Assembly: GCA_932294295.1 (NCBI GenBank)
Contig: OW028573.1
Span: 54,873,829-54,937,828, forward strand
Direction: 5' to 3'
Length of the DNA stretch: 64,000 nucleotides
Origin: Alitta virens
Lineage: Eukaryota; Annelida; Polychaeta; Phyllodocida; Nereididae
Below are positions 50,201 through 61,000 of this stretch, in pieces. A model generated the notes under the pieces. It had not been told where the DNA came from. It did no database searches and saw only the letters and a program-made list of their open reading frames with translations. Numbering within the stretch: position 1 is the stretch's first letter; each line of letters starts with the position of its first letter. The position numbers and the translations under genes were made by a program.

Positions 50201-53200
50201 TTTTTGAGGTCTTGCTACGGCCCTGAAGATGAAACATATGAATCGTTATATTTTTCAGTTGCACATGCTGCATATTGACATCCATACATATTCTTCTCTG
50301 TACAACCTTCACATTTTAGCTGCTGGACATTTTAAAGTAGCCAGTTCAGCATAAAATTGCCTTATTGTACAATTTGATACTTTCCATTGTTACAACATAA
50401 TATTATTTAGAACAAACCAGCGCTGGTATCATACTATGGCTGTCATTGAAACGTTACTTGTGAAAAAGCATACCTTGATCAATTGGTTGTTTTAGAGGAG
50501 ATTATGTGTATTTCATCATTCTAGACGTTAACGTCTTCAAAGAAGTAGTATAGTCTGCATGATTATGCAAATGTAATTTTACAGAGTGCAGAAGTGAACA
50601 TCAAGGAATTCATGGACAGGTACACCATGCAAATGGGCTACCCTGTTGTCATGGTTTCAAGGAGGGGTACCAACGTGGTAGCCCAACAACAGCAGTTCTT
50701 GCTTCACACCAATGAGGGCACTGTGATTCGGTCTCCATTTGAGTGAGTAATCATCAAGGCTTAAACTTTACTGTAAGGCTTTAGTTTGTGCTTACATATA
50801 TTGCAGGTTTTTAAATGATAAAATATCACTGCAAATTTGGTTAAAAATACCTCATTTAACCATGCATGTAACTTTAATTTATCGTTTGAAATATTGCTAA
50901 ACTGAAATTTGATAATTTAACACAACATCCGGAGAGGATTGGATGTTTGTGTATCTAAGAAGTTTCCTTAGGAACACATTACAATAATGTTATGGCCGTT
51001 AATATCCAATAAGAGCTAATATGGTTAAAATATTACTCTGAGCTGAGGCTTTTTTCCATGACATCTGATGGGAAGACAATATTTCCTGCTTTCATATTGC
51101 TTTTTGATAGATTATGAATATATGACACGCATCTTTAACAGCTATAGTGTTCCATTTATCAAACTTCACTTGTTCTTTCACAGGAACAAGTGGCACATAC
51201 CACTGACCTATGTGACAGATGAGAACCCAGCTTCTAGCAGTGGAATCCTCTGGATGAAAGAACAGTCATGTATGAAAACTTCAACATTATTGATAAAAAC
51301 CCGAAAAAACCTATTTATACTATTTCAGAAAGGGCTGGCAAGCTCAAATCTATTTTTAAAAGACGCTTTTGTATACTTATAGTCATGGTTTTTCAAATTT
51401 TCTTTTCAGTAAAATTCGAGGTACCCTCTGATATCAATTGGATCAAAATGAATGTCAACTTCACGGGATATTACAGAGTCCATTATGACGAAACTAACTG
51501 GAAGAGTCTAACTCAGCAACTGAAAGATAATCACATGGTATGATAGTTATGTTTTGAGCCACATAGTATAATGCGCAACTCATTTTAAAATCCGTGTCGT
51601 GGCTAATTGTAGTTTAACATCAGTTAACAAGGTCATTTCTTATTTCTGTTTAGGTGTTTAGTGTTGCTGACAGGGCAGAATTGTTGGATGACTCGTTTGC
51701 TCTTGCAAGGTCTGTACGACTCTCCCAAAATAGGTGATCTCATTTGCTTTACCAAATCTGGTTGTATATTTGCCAAATCTGGTTTAATATTTATAAACGT
51801 ATGAACATAATAATGTTATTATGCAGATGAATCTCCTTGTAAAACAGTTTACCATCGCTTTTATTTTTTTGTGATCATCTCTGTTTTGTAGCCTTTTATG
51901 TGAGGTAATTACTGCGTAAGAAACGAGGAGATTGTTCTTACTTTCTGAAGCCAGCAACTTCTGCTATTTGTTATTCAAATTGTATTCTGTTATATACAAC
52001 AGATCAGGCTATATGAGTGCCACCACAGCCTTGAGTTTAGCCCAATACCTCAAGAGGGAGCTGATGTTTATACCATGGTCGGTTGCCCTTGGGAACCTGG
52101 AAGATATTGCTTTTCTGCTAGAGGGCACGGCAGCGTATGATGACTTTGTGGTAAGTAATATATGGAAAATATCTGCAAAGATAGAAGTAGCAATATAAGA
52201 AGGAATATATATCATAAAATAGCCGCAAAACAAGGTTGATGCAGACATAAAGATGCTTTAGGTTCAGAGTTTATTGATTTTTATATTTTGAGGTTCTTAA
52301 TAATGGAAAACCAAGGATGGTAAGCAAAGAAAGAGCACTTTCACTTAAGGCACCACTCTGATTAACATACTCAATTAGAAATAAAATACAAATTCGTATA
52401 TTAATGAACTCAAGCTTTTTTTAAATAATATATGCTAATTTTTTACCTTCATTTTTGTATTAAACACAGCATTATTACCATGAGCTTATGGGTGATGTTC
52501 TCAACGAACTTGGAATGAAAGAAATTGAAAATATATTAGAGAGGTTGGTGTGAGACTTTAATGCAATTTTAATAAGATACATTTCAAAATGGATTGCTAC
52601 AGAATGTGTAATGCATCTGTTGAAATTCCAGAGATCTTCGAGCCAGGTTGCTTCTCATGGCCATTAAATACAATAAACCAGAATGGGTTGCCAAGGCAAT
52701 GCAGATGTTCCAGAACTGGATGGAAAATGGCATAGCGTTAGTACCATTTGTATTAACATTTAGAGTCACGTTTCTTTTTTAAATTCATCTATATATTCAT
52801 AAAAGATGAGACTGGGATTTTTTTATGCAGAGTTAAGCCCGAGTTCAAATTAGCTGTGTACCGTGCTGGGATCCAATATGGTCGTGAGAAAGAATGGAAT
52901 TTTGTTTGGAAACAATACAAAGAAACAGACGTTCCATCTGAGAAGAGTCACCTGCTGGGTGCCTTGTCCACTACTATAGACGCCAATAAATTACCAAGGT
53001 AACTGTCTTCCAGTCTTTTGTGTTTTAGTGTAGTCAATTTTGAAACATTGTCCGTAAGGTGTAATTACCATCTCATAATGTTTGCTATTGGTATTTGGTC
53101 ATAAAGGATGACCAAGTGTCAGATCAGTAGCCATTGCTACTATTGCAGACCAAGTATATGACAATCCTATCCTATTTGATTGCAGACTTTTGGAAATGAG

Positions 53201-53704
53201 TTTAGAGGATGACAAGATTCGTAAACAAGACACAGTGTCACTCATAGCACACACAGCTGCCACAACCACAGGCAGAGTCCTTGCCTGGAAATTCCTAAAA
53301 CAGAGGTGGCCAGAGTTCCAACACAGATATGGCGATGGGGCCTTTGAAATGTCCAAGCTTATAAACAGTGTTACTGGAGGCTTTAAAACTCAGCACGATT
53401 ATGATGATGTAAGTTTACTATGATGTTTATTTTACGTGTTGATGTGAAGTATTTTAAATTAGATTTTACTTTGTTATGCTTCTTTTATTAGCACATGGAT
53501 GATGCTCACTAGATCGCTATATATTGTTCTTTTCTATCATTTCAGGTTAAATCGTTTTTTGAGAAAAACCCAGTTCCTCCCGCCAAAAGAGCTATTGCTC
53601 AAAGTTTAGAGCGAATTGAAATGAACAGAGACTGGATTAAAATAAACCAGCAAGTTGTCACAAAATGGTTGAGTGAAAGCGTTCAGAAGACCGCATGGCG
53701 ATAA
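32242..53704 (+). CDS. Type II membrane M1 zinc aminopeptidase, oxytocinase subfamily (LNPEP/ERAP-like), 19 exons
   Basis: Coding exons: 32242-32290, 34894-35530, 40269-40344, 41404-41604, 45833-45953, 46401-46555, 46837-46950, 47646-47780, 49642-49803, 50585-50742, 51184-51269, 51410-51537, 51654-51709, 52003-52150, 52470-52543, 52632-52736, 52831-52998, 53186-53408, 53546-53704. The sum is 2955 nt: 984 residues plus TAA, with all phases joining. A 43-residue cytoplasmic tail is followed by a membrane anchor at 44-66. The substrate motif GAMEN is at 372-376. The zinc site HELAH is at 408-412, with the third ligand Glu431 exactly 18 residues on (WLNEGFA), and the likely transition-state Tyr494 lies in SYNKG. 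The C-terminal helical ERAP1_C-like domain fills the rest. The FPWTDIRLP and HPNLT words and five or more N-glycosylation sites favour LNPEP-like relatives. It removes N-terminal amino acids from peptides at the cell surface or in endosomes. Exact orthology (LNPEP versus ERAP) is not settled. Confidence 0.93.
32291..34893 (+). other. Intron 1 of the aminopeptidase gene
   Basis: It begins GTGAGC and ends TGCTTTCAG and separates the 16-codon first exon from the exon with the membrane anchor. A GC-balanced patch at about 34090-34270, rich in GATGC words and without an intact frame, might be regulatory. Nothing else was recognised. Confidence 0.6.
36990..37160. repeat. Foldback repeat of about 170 bp
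   Basis: The left arm (36990-37050, AGTCCTAATATGGAAATT ... CAGGTCATCATAAGGAAA) matches the complement of the right arm (37098-37160) closely over about 60 bases. The right-arm words CCTGATGATGACCTAAACAGG and TTGAAATAT resemble the terminal words of some retroelements, but no family is assigned. Confidence 0.65.
39960..40110. repeat. Short palindromic repeat with TTTACAG/CTGTAAA words
   Basis: Dense alternating words (TTTACAGCAG, AATTTACAGTAG, TTGCTGGCAAC, GCCAGCAATTTGCTGTAAA) form several inverted pairs, including CAGTAATTTGCTGG facing CCAGCAATTTGCTG. It reads as a MITE-like unit next to exon 3 of the aminopeptidase gene. Confidence 0.5.
40549..40590. repeat. 18-bp hairpin in intron 3 of the aminopeptidase gene
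   Basis: GTCGGCAATTTTGAAACG at 40549-40566 faces its complement at 40573-40590 with 17 of 18 positions paired and a 6-base loop. Confidence 0.7.
41605..45832 (+). other. Intron 4 of the aminopeptidase gene
   Basis: A 4.2-kb intron that starts GTAAGT and ends in a long T tract and CTTTCAG. No bounded repeat or nested gene was recognised. Short frames such as 43388-43576 and 44633-44845 carry no motif. Confidence 0.55.
46664..46687. repeat. GATAA pentanucleotide microsatellite
   Basis: Nearly five copies of GATAA in the intron between the two halves of the zinc-binding motif. A similar GAATA array of about four units lies at 50051-50071. Confidence 0.8.
47781..49641 (+). other. Intron 8 of the aminopeptidase gene
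   Basis: A 1.86-kb intron between the exon ending SYNK and the exon starting GASII. The minus strand carries a 150-codon frame (49168-48716), long for chance in this DNA, but it has no recognisable domain and no supporting signals; it may derive from a decayed repeat. Confidence 0.5.
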
Positions 53705-54640
53705 TCATCACGTCATTTGTTTTATGCATAATGAATGTCCAAACTGATTAGAACAGTTACCTGAACAAATGAAAGTTGTAAAAATACCATCCAGAGATTT
53801 CTCTTTGCCATTGTATGATTTTTGAGCTCCAAAATTTTGCATTGGACGTAGAGACATCACACTATAATGTATTTTGTGTTACAGTGTATTGTGTGGATCT
53901 CTTGAACTATGACACTGTTTTTCAGTGACTGCATTGCCAAATAGAAAATATGTTTTGTTTGTAAAAACTCAAAATGGACTACAAGTTGTACAGTGTAAAT
54001 CGTCCCTCCAAACATACATGTGTAACATTGTATATTCTAAGATTTCAGTTGTTGCAATTCACCATGAAAATGAGAATATTTTTAAACAATGTGTCTACAA
54101 TGATCAAAGTTTATGGTAATTGCCAGAAAAATAATGCATTAATCGAGACTTCAAAACCAAAATTAAGACATGAAATTTATTATTTATTGTATTACCAGTT
54201 GTCTTGGCTGGTCCAGGAGTTACATGACCAATTTGATTCTATCTTACAGTTTTACTTGGTGCTCGTTGATATTATTGCTTATATTTTAAGAATATGTATA
54301 TAATACACAAACTACACTTACTTTGTTTGGCTTTATGTTACCAAAGTATTTTAAACACTACACATAACCTTCAAGCTTTTTTTTGTCTGATGAAATTTGT
54401 ATTATACTTCCTCAATTTCCAAACAAATGTGTATAAATATATGTATTTCTTGCAACTAAAGTTTTAACAAATCTTTACATATATTTACTGTAAATATTGT
54501 ATAGTGGTGTGCTGTCTGTTGAGTAATTTTATTGTTAATAAGTGCTCTTTGTTATATTAAAAGCCTATAAACGATGAATGTAATGAGCGAGAAAGTGAAT
54601 GTATGAATCAGGATGATGAATAAAAGACTGAACATATTGC
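53705..54640 (+). other. 3' UTR of the aminopeptidase gene
   Basis: About 930 bases of AT-rich sequence after the TAA, ending at AATAAA 54619-54624. The gene on the other strand ends in the same few bases. Confidence 0.6.
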
Positions 54641-54654
54641 TGTGATCGTTTATT
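54619..54654. other. Facing poly(A) signals of two convergent genes
   Basis: Plus-strand AATAAA at 54619-54624 serves the aminopeptidase. The TTTATT at 54649-54654 is AATAAA on the minus strand and fits the 3' end of the membrane-protein gene at 55156-56088. Cleavage 10-25 bases beyond each would make the two transcripts abut or overlap by some tens of bases. Confidence 0.6.
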
Positions 54655-55155
54655 CAATTATGCTGAAACAAAATATGCAGGTTATCTTATATATACACGA
54701 ATAGTAAATGTAAGGTATCACAGATGTGGGACTATAATATCATAGATATCGTATAAGATTTAGTGATTTCTAATTATCTTACTCTGAAAATTTAGAGATT
54801 TATATATTAAAACCATTGAAACTTATCCGTTTTAAAAATATAATTGTCTCCTGTGCGCTAAAGAATATGCATGAGAGGAAGTGCATTGAAATATAATGTG
54901 AACAAACATCAGATAATTCCATAAAGTCAGTATCTATATTCTGATGAATATACCGAGTCGTGATAGGAACCAAAGTACAGTGTAGTGTCTTGTCTCATTT
55001 GACTATATCCAGTGCACTTGTTTGCCATTTGAAATCGATGACCTCCGTACGAACAAACCAGCTTGGGGTGAGTTAAATCTACACAGAGTCACACACTGAG
55101 ATGATTCCAAAACTTAAGACACAACCACTAAGTTTACATCAGTTTCTGAAAATGA
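54630..55155 (-). other. 3' UTR of the minus-strand membrane-protein gene
   Basis: About 520 bases between the stop codon and the minus-strand AATAAA; no coding signal is seen on either strand. Confidence 0.5.
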
Positions 55156-56088
55156 TTAGCTTGCATCGATAACTATCTTTGGAGGTGGCCCCTGAGACGG
55201 GATGTCTTCTTCAACTGACTGACTCCTCACTTTGCTTCTCTTTCTTGTGGTTAGTGCAGGTTCGGGTGGTTCTTCATCTTCAATTGTGATGGCAGCAACA
55301 TTGGATTTACATTCTATTGACTTTGCCTGAGTTCCATTGTCATTAGTGTCAGTTTTTGTGGTATCATGATTAGCCTCTTTTTCTTTCTTGCGCATCTTGA
55401 GAGTTGATGGGTCAATTTCTGTTTCTTTGTACGTAATTAATGAAGGAGACGGTTTACTGTATTTGATATGATCTTCGGCATTCTCAGAACTCAGGTATAT
55501 TTCATTCTTTCCTTCCCCAGTTTTTGGTTTTGCATCACTTCTGATGTGTTCCTCTATATCTCTTAAATCCACATTGACCTGTTCTCGTCTGCTGTTTCGT
55601 CTGCTATTTGCCCGGGAACCTTTTAGTGACGCTTCGTTGACAACCTCTGAACTTGCATTGGCAACTTTCTTGCTGCACAAAAACGTCTTCATCACACAGC
55701 AGGTGATACACACCAAAGGAATCCCAGCTATTATTGCTCCGATTACAATAAATCCCATTTTCTTGTCCTTTTGTAAGCCATCCGTGGTGACTGAAGTTTT
55801 CTGGGTACTTGGTTGCCATTTTTGTTCACTTCGGGATGACAAAATATCAGAATTTGTTGTGGCTAAACTATTAGTAAAGTTTCCATAAGCAAAGGTTGTG
55901 ACTCCTTTGTTTTCACCTAATGCACTTGTCGTGCTTGAAAATTTTGACAAGTTCCGTGGTGTTGTAATGGCTGGTTCTCGTGTGACATTGGTTGTTTGTA
56001 GTGACAGGGAATTCCCCAGAAGTAACATCCAGATCAAGGGAAAGAAGTATCCTGCAATAATTGTGAAGAACACATCAGCAAGATTCAT
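55156..56088 (-). CDS. Single-pass type I membrane protein of unknown function, 310 residues
   Basis: This is the only long uninterrupted coding frame in the window. A hydrophobic N-terminus (residues 7-24, ending near LLLGNS) looks like a signal peptide. A short Ser/Thr-rich ectodomain (about 27-108) has N-glycosylation sites at N34, N46 and N70. One membrane span lies at 111-136 (GFIVIGAIIAGIPLV, then ITCCV) with cysteines at 127, 130, 131 and 138 that could be palmitoylated. The 170-residue cytoplasmic tail is charged and probably disordered; it has SRRNSRRE (162-169) and RSQSVEED (288-295), which look like basophilic kinase sites. The start is fixed by a splice acceptor (TTTAG) right before the ATG and a TGA in the same frame upstream. 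No family was recognised; an adhesion or scaffold role is only a guess. It diverges from the plus-strand membrane-protein gene at 58034. Confidence 0.75.
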   Translation of the reverse strand: MNLADVFFTIIAGYFFPLIWMLLLGNSLSLQTTNVTREPAITTPRNLSKFSSTTSALGENKGVTTFAYGNFTNSLATTNSDILSSRSEQKWQPSTQKTSVTTDGLQKDKKMGFIVIGAIIAGIPLVCITCCVMKTFLCSKKVANASSEVVNEASLKGSRANSRRNSRREQVNVDLRDIEEHIRSDAKPKTGEGKNEIYLSSENAEDHIKYSKPSPSLITYKETEIDPSTLKMRKKEKEANHDTTKTDTNDNGTQAKSIECKSNVAAITIEDEEPPEPALTTRKRSKVRSQSVEEDIPSQGPPPKIVIDAS

Positions 56089-56406
56089 CTAAATGTAAAA
56101 ATGTATTGTCATATCCAAGAATATTGTTTACACTGAAATGTAATAGGCTTTAGTCAACTGACCTGATTAGCTGTTTTGACTAACAAATTAGTTAGCATAA
56201 GTTAGTCAGTCTTACTCATTGTCATCTGTATTATTATTCATATTGACTACTTAGTAAAATGAATTAGCTATTCTAGAAACTGAGAAATGGCTGAAGGATA
56301 AACGACTTTGCTGCCGAAACAATGACATATTATTTTTATCTCATCAATCTCTAAACTACATATAATTAAATTTATGTTTAGGATATGCATTAAATAATAG
56401 ACTCAC
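56089..56406 (-). other. 5' UTR intron of the minus-strand membrane-protein gene
   Basis: On the minus strand a TTTCAG|GTGAGT donor lies at 56407/56406 and a TTTAG acceptor lies immediately before the ATG at 56088, giving a 318-bp intron. The upstream leader exon (56407 to about 56630) contains ATGs whose frames would overlap the main start, so the true transcription start may lie inside it. Confidence 0.5.
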
Positions 56407-56630
56407 CTGAAATCATGATGAAACGTCTCTTGATAAAGTTTTTTGGGTAGAGTAAGTCATTTGTAAGTAAGTGGACTTCATCAAGATGGCATGGAAGTCT
56501 ACACAAGAGCTTTGGAGCGAGTTTTGAAAGATCAGAAAGGAAGGTTTGGATTCTGGCACACTCCAAGGGCAAGGCAGCTGACCGTTGCCCGGGGAGATGA
56601 TGTTGCATGTCAGCCAAGGAAACATCTCAC

Positions 56631-57945
56631 CGAGAATTTGGCATCAATTAAAAATGAGAGAGAAAGTCATGGCTTGGAATCGATCTAAATTGCACCGAGA
56701 CATAAAGAAACGTGTGCTGAGTTTCTTACAAAACAACACTTTGTATTAATTATCCATGCGGATGTTAAATTTCCCAAGGGTTTTTTTGTTATTGTTTTGT
56801 TTCCGTGAATTCACTGTATTTTGTTGCAAGAAATCTGAACCAAGAAATGTACAAAATTCCCTTTGAGAAGATTTAGTTAAATCCACAAATTTTTTTTTCA
56901 CTGAAGACATTTTCGCCAATTTGACTAAATAGTTAGTGAGTTTTAGACAATGCATACTGACTGTGGCTTAATCATTTGTTGCTGATTTCTAACAATGTAC
57001 TGCAGGGAAATATAGTTTTCAACATTTAAGTGACAATAACATGTCTATATCACTATAGCAGTATCCAATCCTTAAAAGCTTATACCTGTCATAGAATTTC
57101 TTGTATTAGTTGATAGCATTAAGTATATCAATTGTTCAATGTAAATTGCAAATGTTTAATTACTAGAAGTATAGGGAATATTGTTGGGGACTGGAGGGGC
57201 TGGGGAGGGAGTAATTGTACATACGACGAGGAAGATGTTATATATATCACAGTTGGATATTTTTGACAGACCCACATATTCCGCTTGGCTGATTGTTATG
57301 CATATGGTCAAGGCGTATCCCTTCTAGCTTACAAACCGTGTCAAATTCTGTATAATAATTGAGGATTCGAGTCTAGACAATGGTATAACAGGTAAGAATA
57401 TGTGACATACGTATTACTGGTAAAATGTATCAACCCATACTGAGTTTTTATAGTTGACGTTGGATTTTAAAGAAATGTGTGTCTTCAGTGAAGTGCAGCC
57501 ACGCAGCGTTGCACAGCAGTCAAAGGAGGTCAACGCCAAAAGGAAAATAACATGACTTCATGATCAAAATTATATGTGAGACTTATATCAGGCTTAGCTT
57601 TGTCATATTGCATTTGATAGTATTAGGGAAAAAATGTAAAACAAACATAAAATTTAAAGACAAACATAAATTTAAAGGGGAAGAATATTTCACATAACCT
57701 TAACTTTGGTCATATTTAAGGAGGAGAGAGATGTCAGCAGTTAAAAACTGACATACAAACAAAATATCATGCAGGCTTTGAGTAGCGAAAATATTACCAA
57801 ATCGTATCAATTGCAAACTAGTCAACCCTGTGAATTTTCTAAGAAAGTGTGATTATCCTATATAGAGTTTGATCATCCTACATTAGCTAAGAATGTCTTA
57901 TCAAGTTCATACACACCTCTTTTTGATAATCACCTTTATTTTCCA
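56631..57945. promoter_or_regulatory. Intergenic region between two divergent membrane-protein genes
   Basis: About 1.3 kb between the leader exon of the minus-strand gene and the first coding exon of the plus-strand gene. It is AT-rich, without a clear CpG island or TATA box. The GC-richer patch at 56490-56690 is the most promoter-like part. Shared regulation is inferred only from the head-to-head arrangement. Confidence 0.35.
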
Positions 57946-57948
57946 GCA

Positions 57949-58014
57949 ATGGGCGAGGTCCCTGTTGCATCGAAAAGAAGAAAACAAATGGACAATGAGT
58001 TAGCAAAAATTTAG
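57949..58014 (+). other. Upstream ORF, 21 codons, before the plus-strand membrane-protein start
   Basis: ATG at 57949 opens MGEVPVASKRRKQMDNELAK and one more residue, then TAG, 19 bases before the main ATG at 58034. A TTTTCCAG just upstream (57946) is a possible splice acceptor, so the leader may have an earlier exon. Confidence 0.45.
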
Positions 58015-58033
58015 AATTGTTATCTGCATCAAA

Positions 58034-61000
58034 ATGGTCAGCAGACAGCTGATCATAGGATTTGCTGTTGCCTTGACAACTGCCGCTTTTATGACTCTGC
58101 TCGTCTTCTACTTGTTGGTTCTGCATGACAAAAGGAAGAAGGCGATATCCAAGTAAGAACATTATAGTATTCTTCTTATTGGAAATCTAATGCACACAGC
58201 TAGTAGTTTCTTTGTTGAAAATCTTATGCACAATGCTAGTAATTTCTTTGCTGGATATCTTATGCACAAACTTATAATTCTTCTTCAATCAGATGGGTCT
58301 GACATTTTGAGCAAAGTGAAGATTTTTGCCACATTTCACTCAATTAACAAAATTACTGTTGCCATCTCACAAATACCTGTAATTTTGTGAACTTTTCATT
58401 GTTCAGGCAGCAGATAATTGTACGCCAAGCGAAACTTCTCTAGCATGTGTGTGCTTGAAGTCAGTGCCCTGATATTGAAGAAAGTTGGAACCAGAGTTTT
58501 TGCCCTTGATTTACGGCAAGTTTGCTTGGACAGCTTTGCTTCTAATAGAAAATATGTCATAGTCGTCACCTCACAGCCCAGTGACCTAATTATGGACATT
58601 CTTTGCTAGTTTACCTAGTTAAACTATGTAAGCTATAGGCTGAGTATGTAACTTTTTGATAGGCTGACTATAGTAGTGTTTGTAGTTGAAAATAAATCTA
58701 TTCTATTCTAGACTTAAGAAATCTTCTCTTAAAAATACAAGAGAAATGGATTCCTATTCTTTTGAATTTAGGCAATTTTTCTGAAAATTCAGCCCTTGAA
58801 CATCTAATTGTTTCATTGTTAGACCTTTTATACCATAAGCCAGCCCATAGGCTATAAGAGAAATAGATTAATTTACTATAGATGAGTAAACTAGCAAAAC
58901 ACATAATTAGGTTGATGTGAGGTGACGACACACAGTGTATATATATGCTTATGGTGCCGGTTCAGAACAACACATGAATCCACAATTCTTGTGCTATGAT
59001 TAAAGCATAGATCTCACATAGACGGGAAAGCGATGGAAAATCCATGGTTGATACGTAGACCCAAAATTGACGGAAAGGTCAAGGATTCACCAAGGAAAAA
59101 GGTGTACGGCTACGTATGAATTGGCGTATGTGACGGATTTTCGGCGGATCATACGTGGTTTACATAGCAAGAGACACGGAAGAGCGAAGTAAACGAGTTT
59201 TGATCCACAGAAGTATGATATACGGAAGTCCACAGGAGTCTATGTATAATCCGTCGTAACTTCCGTGGTGCATACGTGGGTGCTTACATAGCTCCTGCCA
59301 CGGCAGCCACGTAAGGGGGATCTCATATAGCCCGATGATTCGGAAGCCAATGGAAGCCGATGAAGACGACGGAAGCCGAAGTAAGAGCTGACGGAAGCCG
59401 AAGGAAGCCGATGTATGAATTACGTAACAATCTTTCCGTCGCATTCCGGCTCGGTTTCACGGAATTTTCATGCGTGCATGCCGGAAATACACGGATCAGC
59501 CACGTCAACAACGGAAAATGAAGTAAACCCACATATGCCCACGTAATCTTCACGTAATCCTACGGAAGGTGACGGAACGCTTTTTGTGGCCGTTCCGTCT
59601 CTTTCCGTCGCTCTTTCTGGCTATGTGAGATATATGCTTCACACTCATTTCCTAGGATTTAATCATTTGTATTTGGTACAAAAAGAATCACATTTACTAT
59701 CTTTTACTACAAATGAATCACAAACTATTATCAAAACTGTCTCCCGTACAAGAATTCTTAATATTTAAAGCCACACGGTGCAACTGTCCTTGACAATGAG
59801 ATGAAGGATAAACAGCGAGCCTTGATAGGTTGAAGAATGGACAACTTTTTTATATCAAAGGGTCAGAAAAAAGCTTCAGTCATACAATTTCGTACAACAA
59901 TCACAGAATCACAGAATCACAGAATTATTTCTATGCCAAATGTCATGGTCAGATATGGTCAGATACTGTTAGGTATATCACCCGGCTTGTTATAGACACT
60001 ATCATAGTTACTTGTATAATTCCTCTAGTCGAAAACTATTCTTGCTTTCCTTGCTGGATATCCTTTGTAAAATGATAATGTTTATTTTTCATATTTAGCC
60101 GAGCTTCCTCGTCTGTTGGAGTAAGGCATCGTCCAGAGGGAATTTCCCATGACAGTCCTTACAGGTATCTCAATCATTTAAGCAATCAAAACTGCTATTA
60201 AAAATGTACGCATAATCATACAGGCTTATTATAATATATAAATATTATATACGTGTAATTTATTCACATGCATTGAATCTGGCCGTTTAGACCACCGAAT
60301 TTAGAACAGAAAAATCGTTATTATCACGATTGTAATTTTTTAAAGGAGTGAATATGGGAGGGAAAATAGTGGTTTTGAACCCATGGATCGACCTCTTCAG
60401 CAGAGAGACCCTAATCCTTTCGCCGTCCTGTCCCAAAGTCACGTGTCCATGGACCAGTCCAGTCTGACAGGAACCGGAAGTTACATTCACACAGTGGGCA
60501 GACCCACATTAGCCTTTGGCGCTCCCAAGCGGCTGCAGAATGACCGTCCTGTCAACTACAGGTCAGTGCTGAGGAATCCAATGTTTTGTACTTACTCATA
60601 TTACAATGTTTTCATTGTCACGTAATCACATTACCTGTATCTGAATACTATTAGAGAATCCAAGTGAACACATCCTCATTATGGACTGCCAAATGCTGAG
60701 AATAAATCGTGATTAATGACAGATAAATTTGTTCAACACCTTGATGATACTGGTTGTGGTTAAACAATACATGCTCACTTCCTTTGGATATTGTATAGTA
60801 TATGTATACTGCTCAGAAGTATATTTTTATGGTGATATGGCATATTTGTTTTTGTCTCAGTGATGGGAGAGTCAATGATGATTACCATGAGGAATGGGAG
60901 AATAACAGACCGTGGCCAGACAGGTCTGTGACCCCAAGATACCACACTCATGGCATGAGGGCATCTATTCCTAGGGTAAGTGTAATTTCTAACAGATATT

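Noticed and set aside
55544..55888. 114-codon plus-strand ORF
   Set aside because: It is the antisense shadow of the minus-strand membrane-protein exon.
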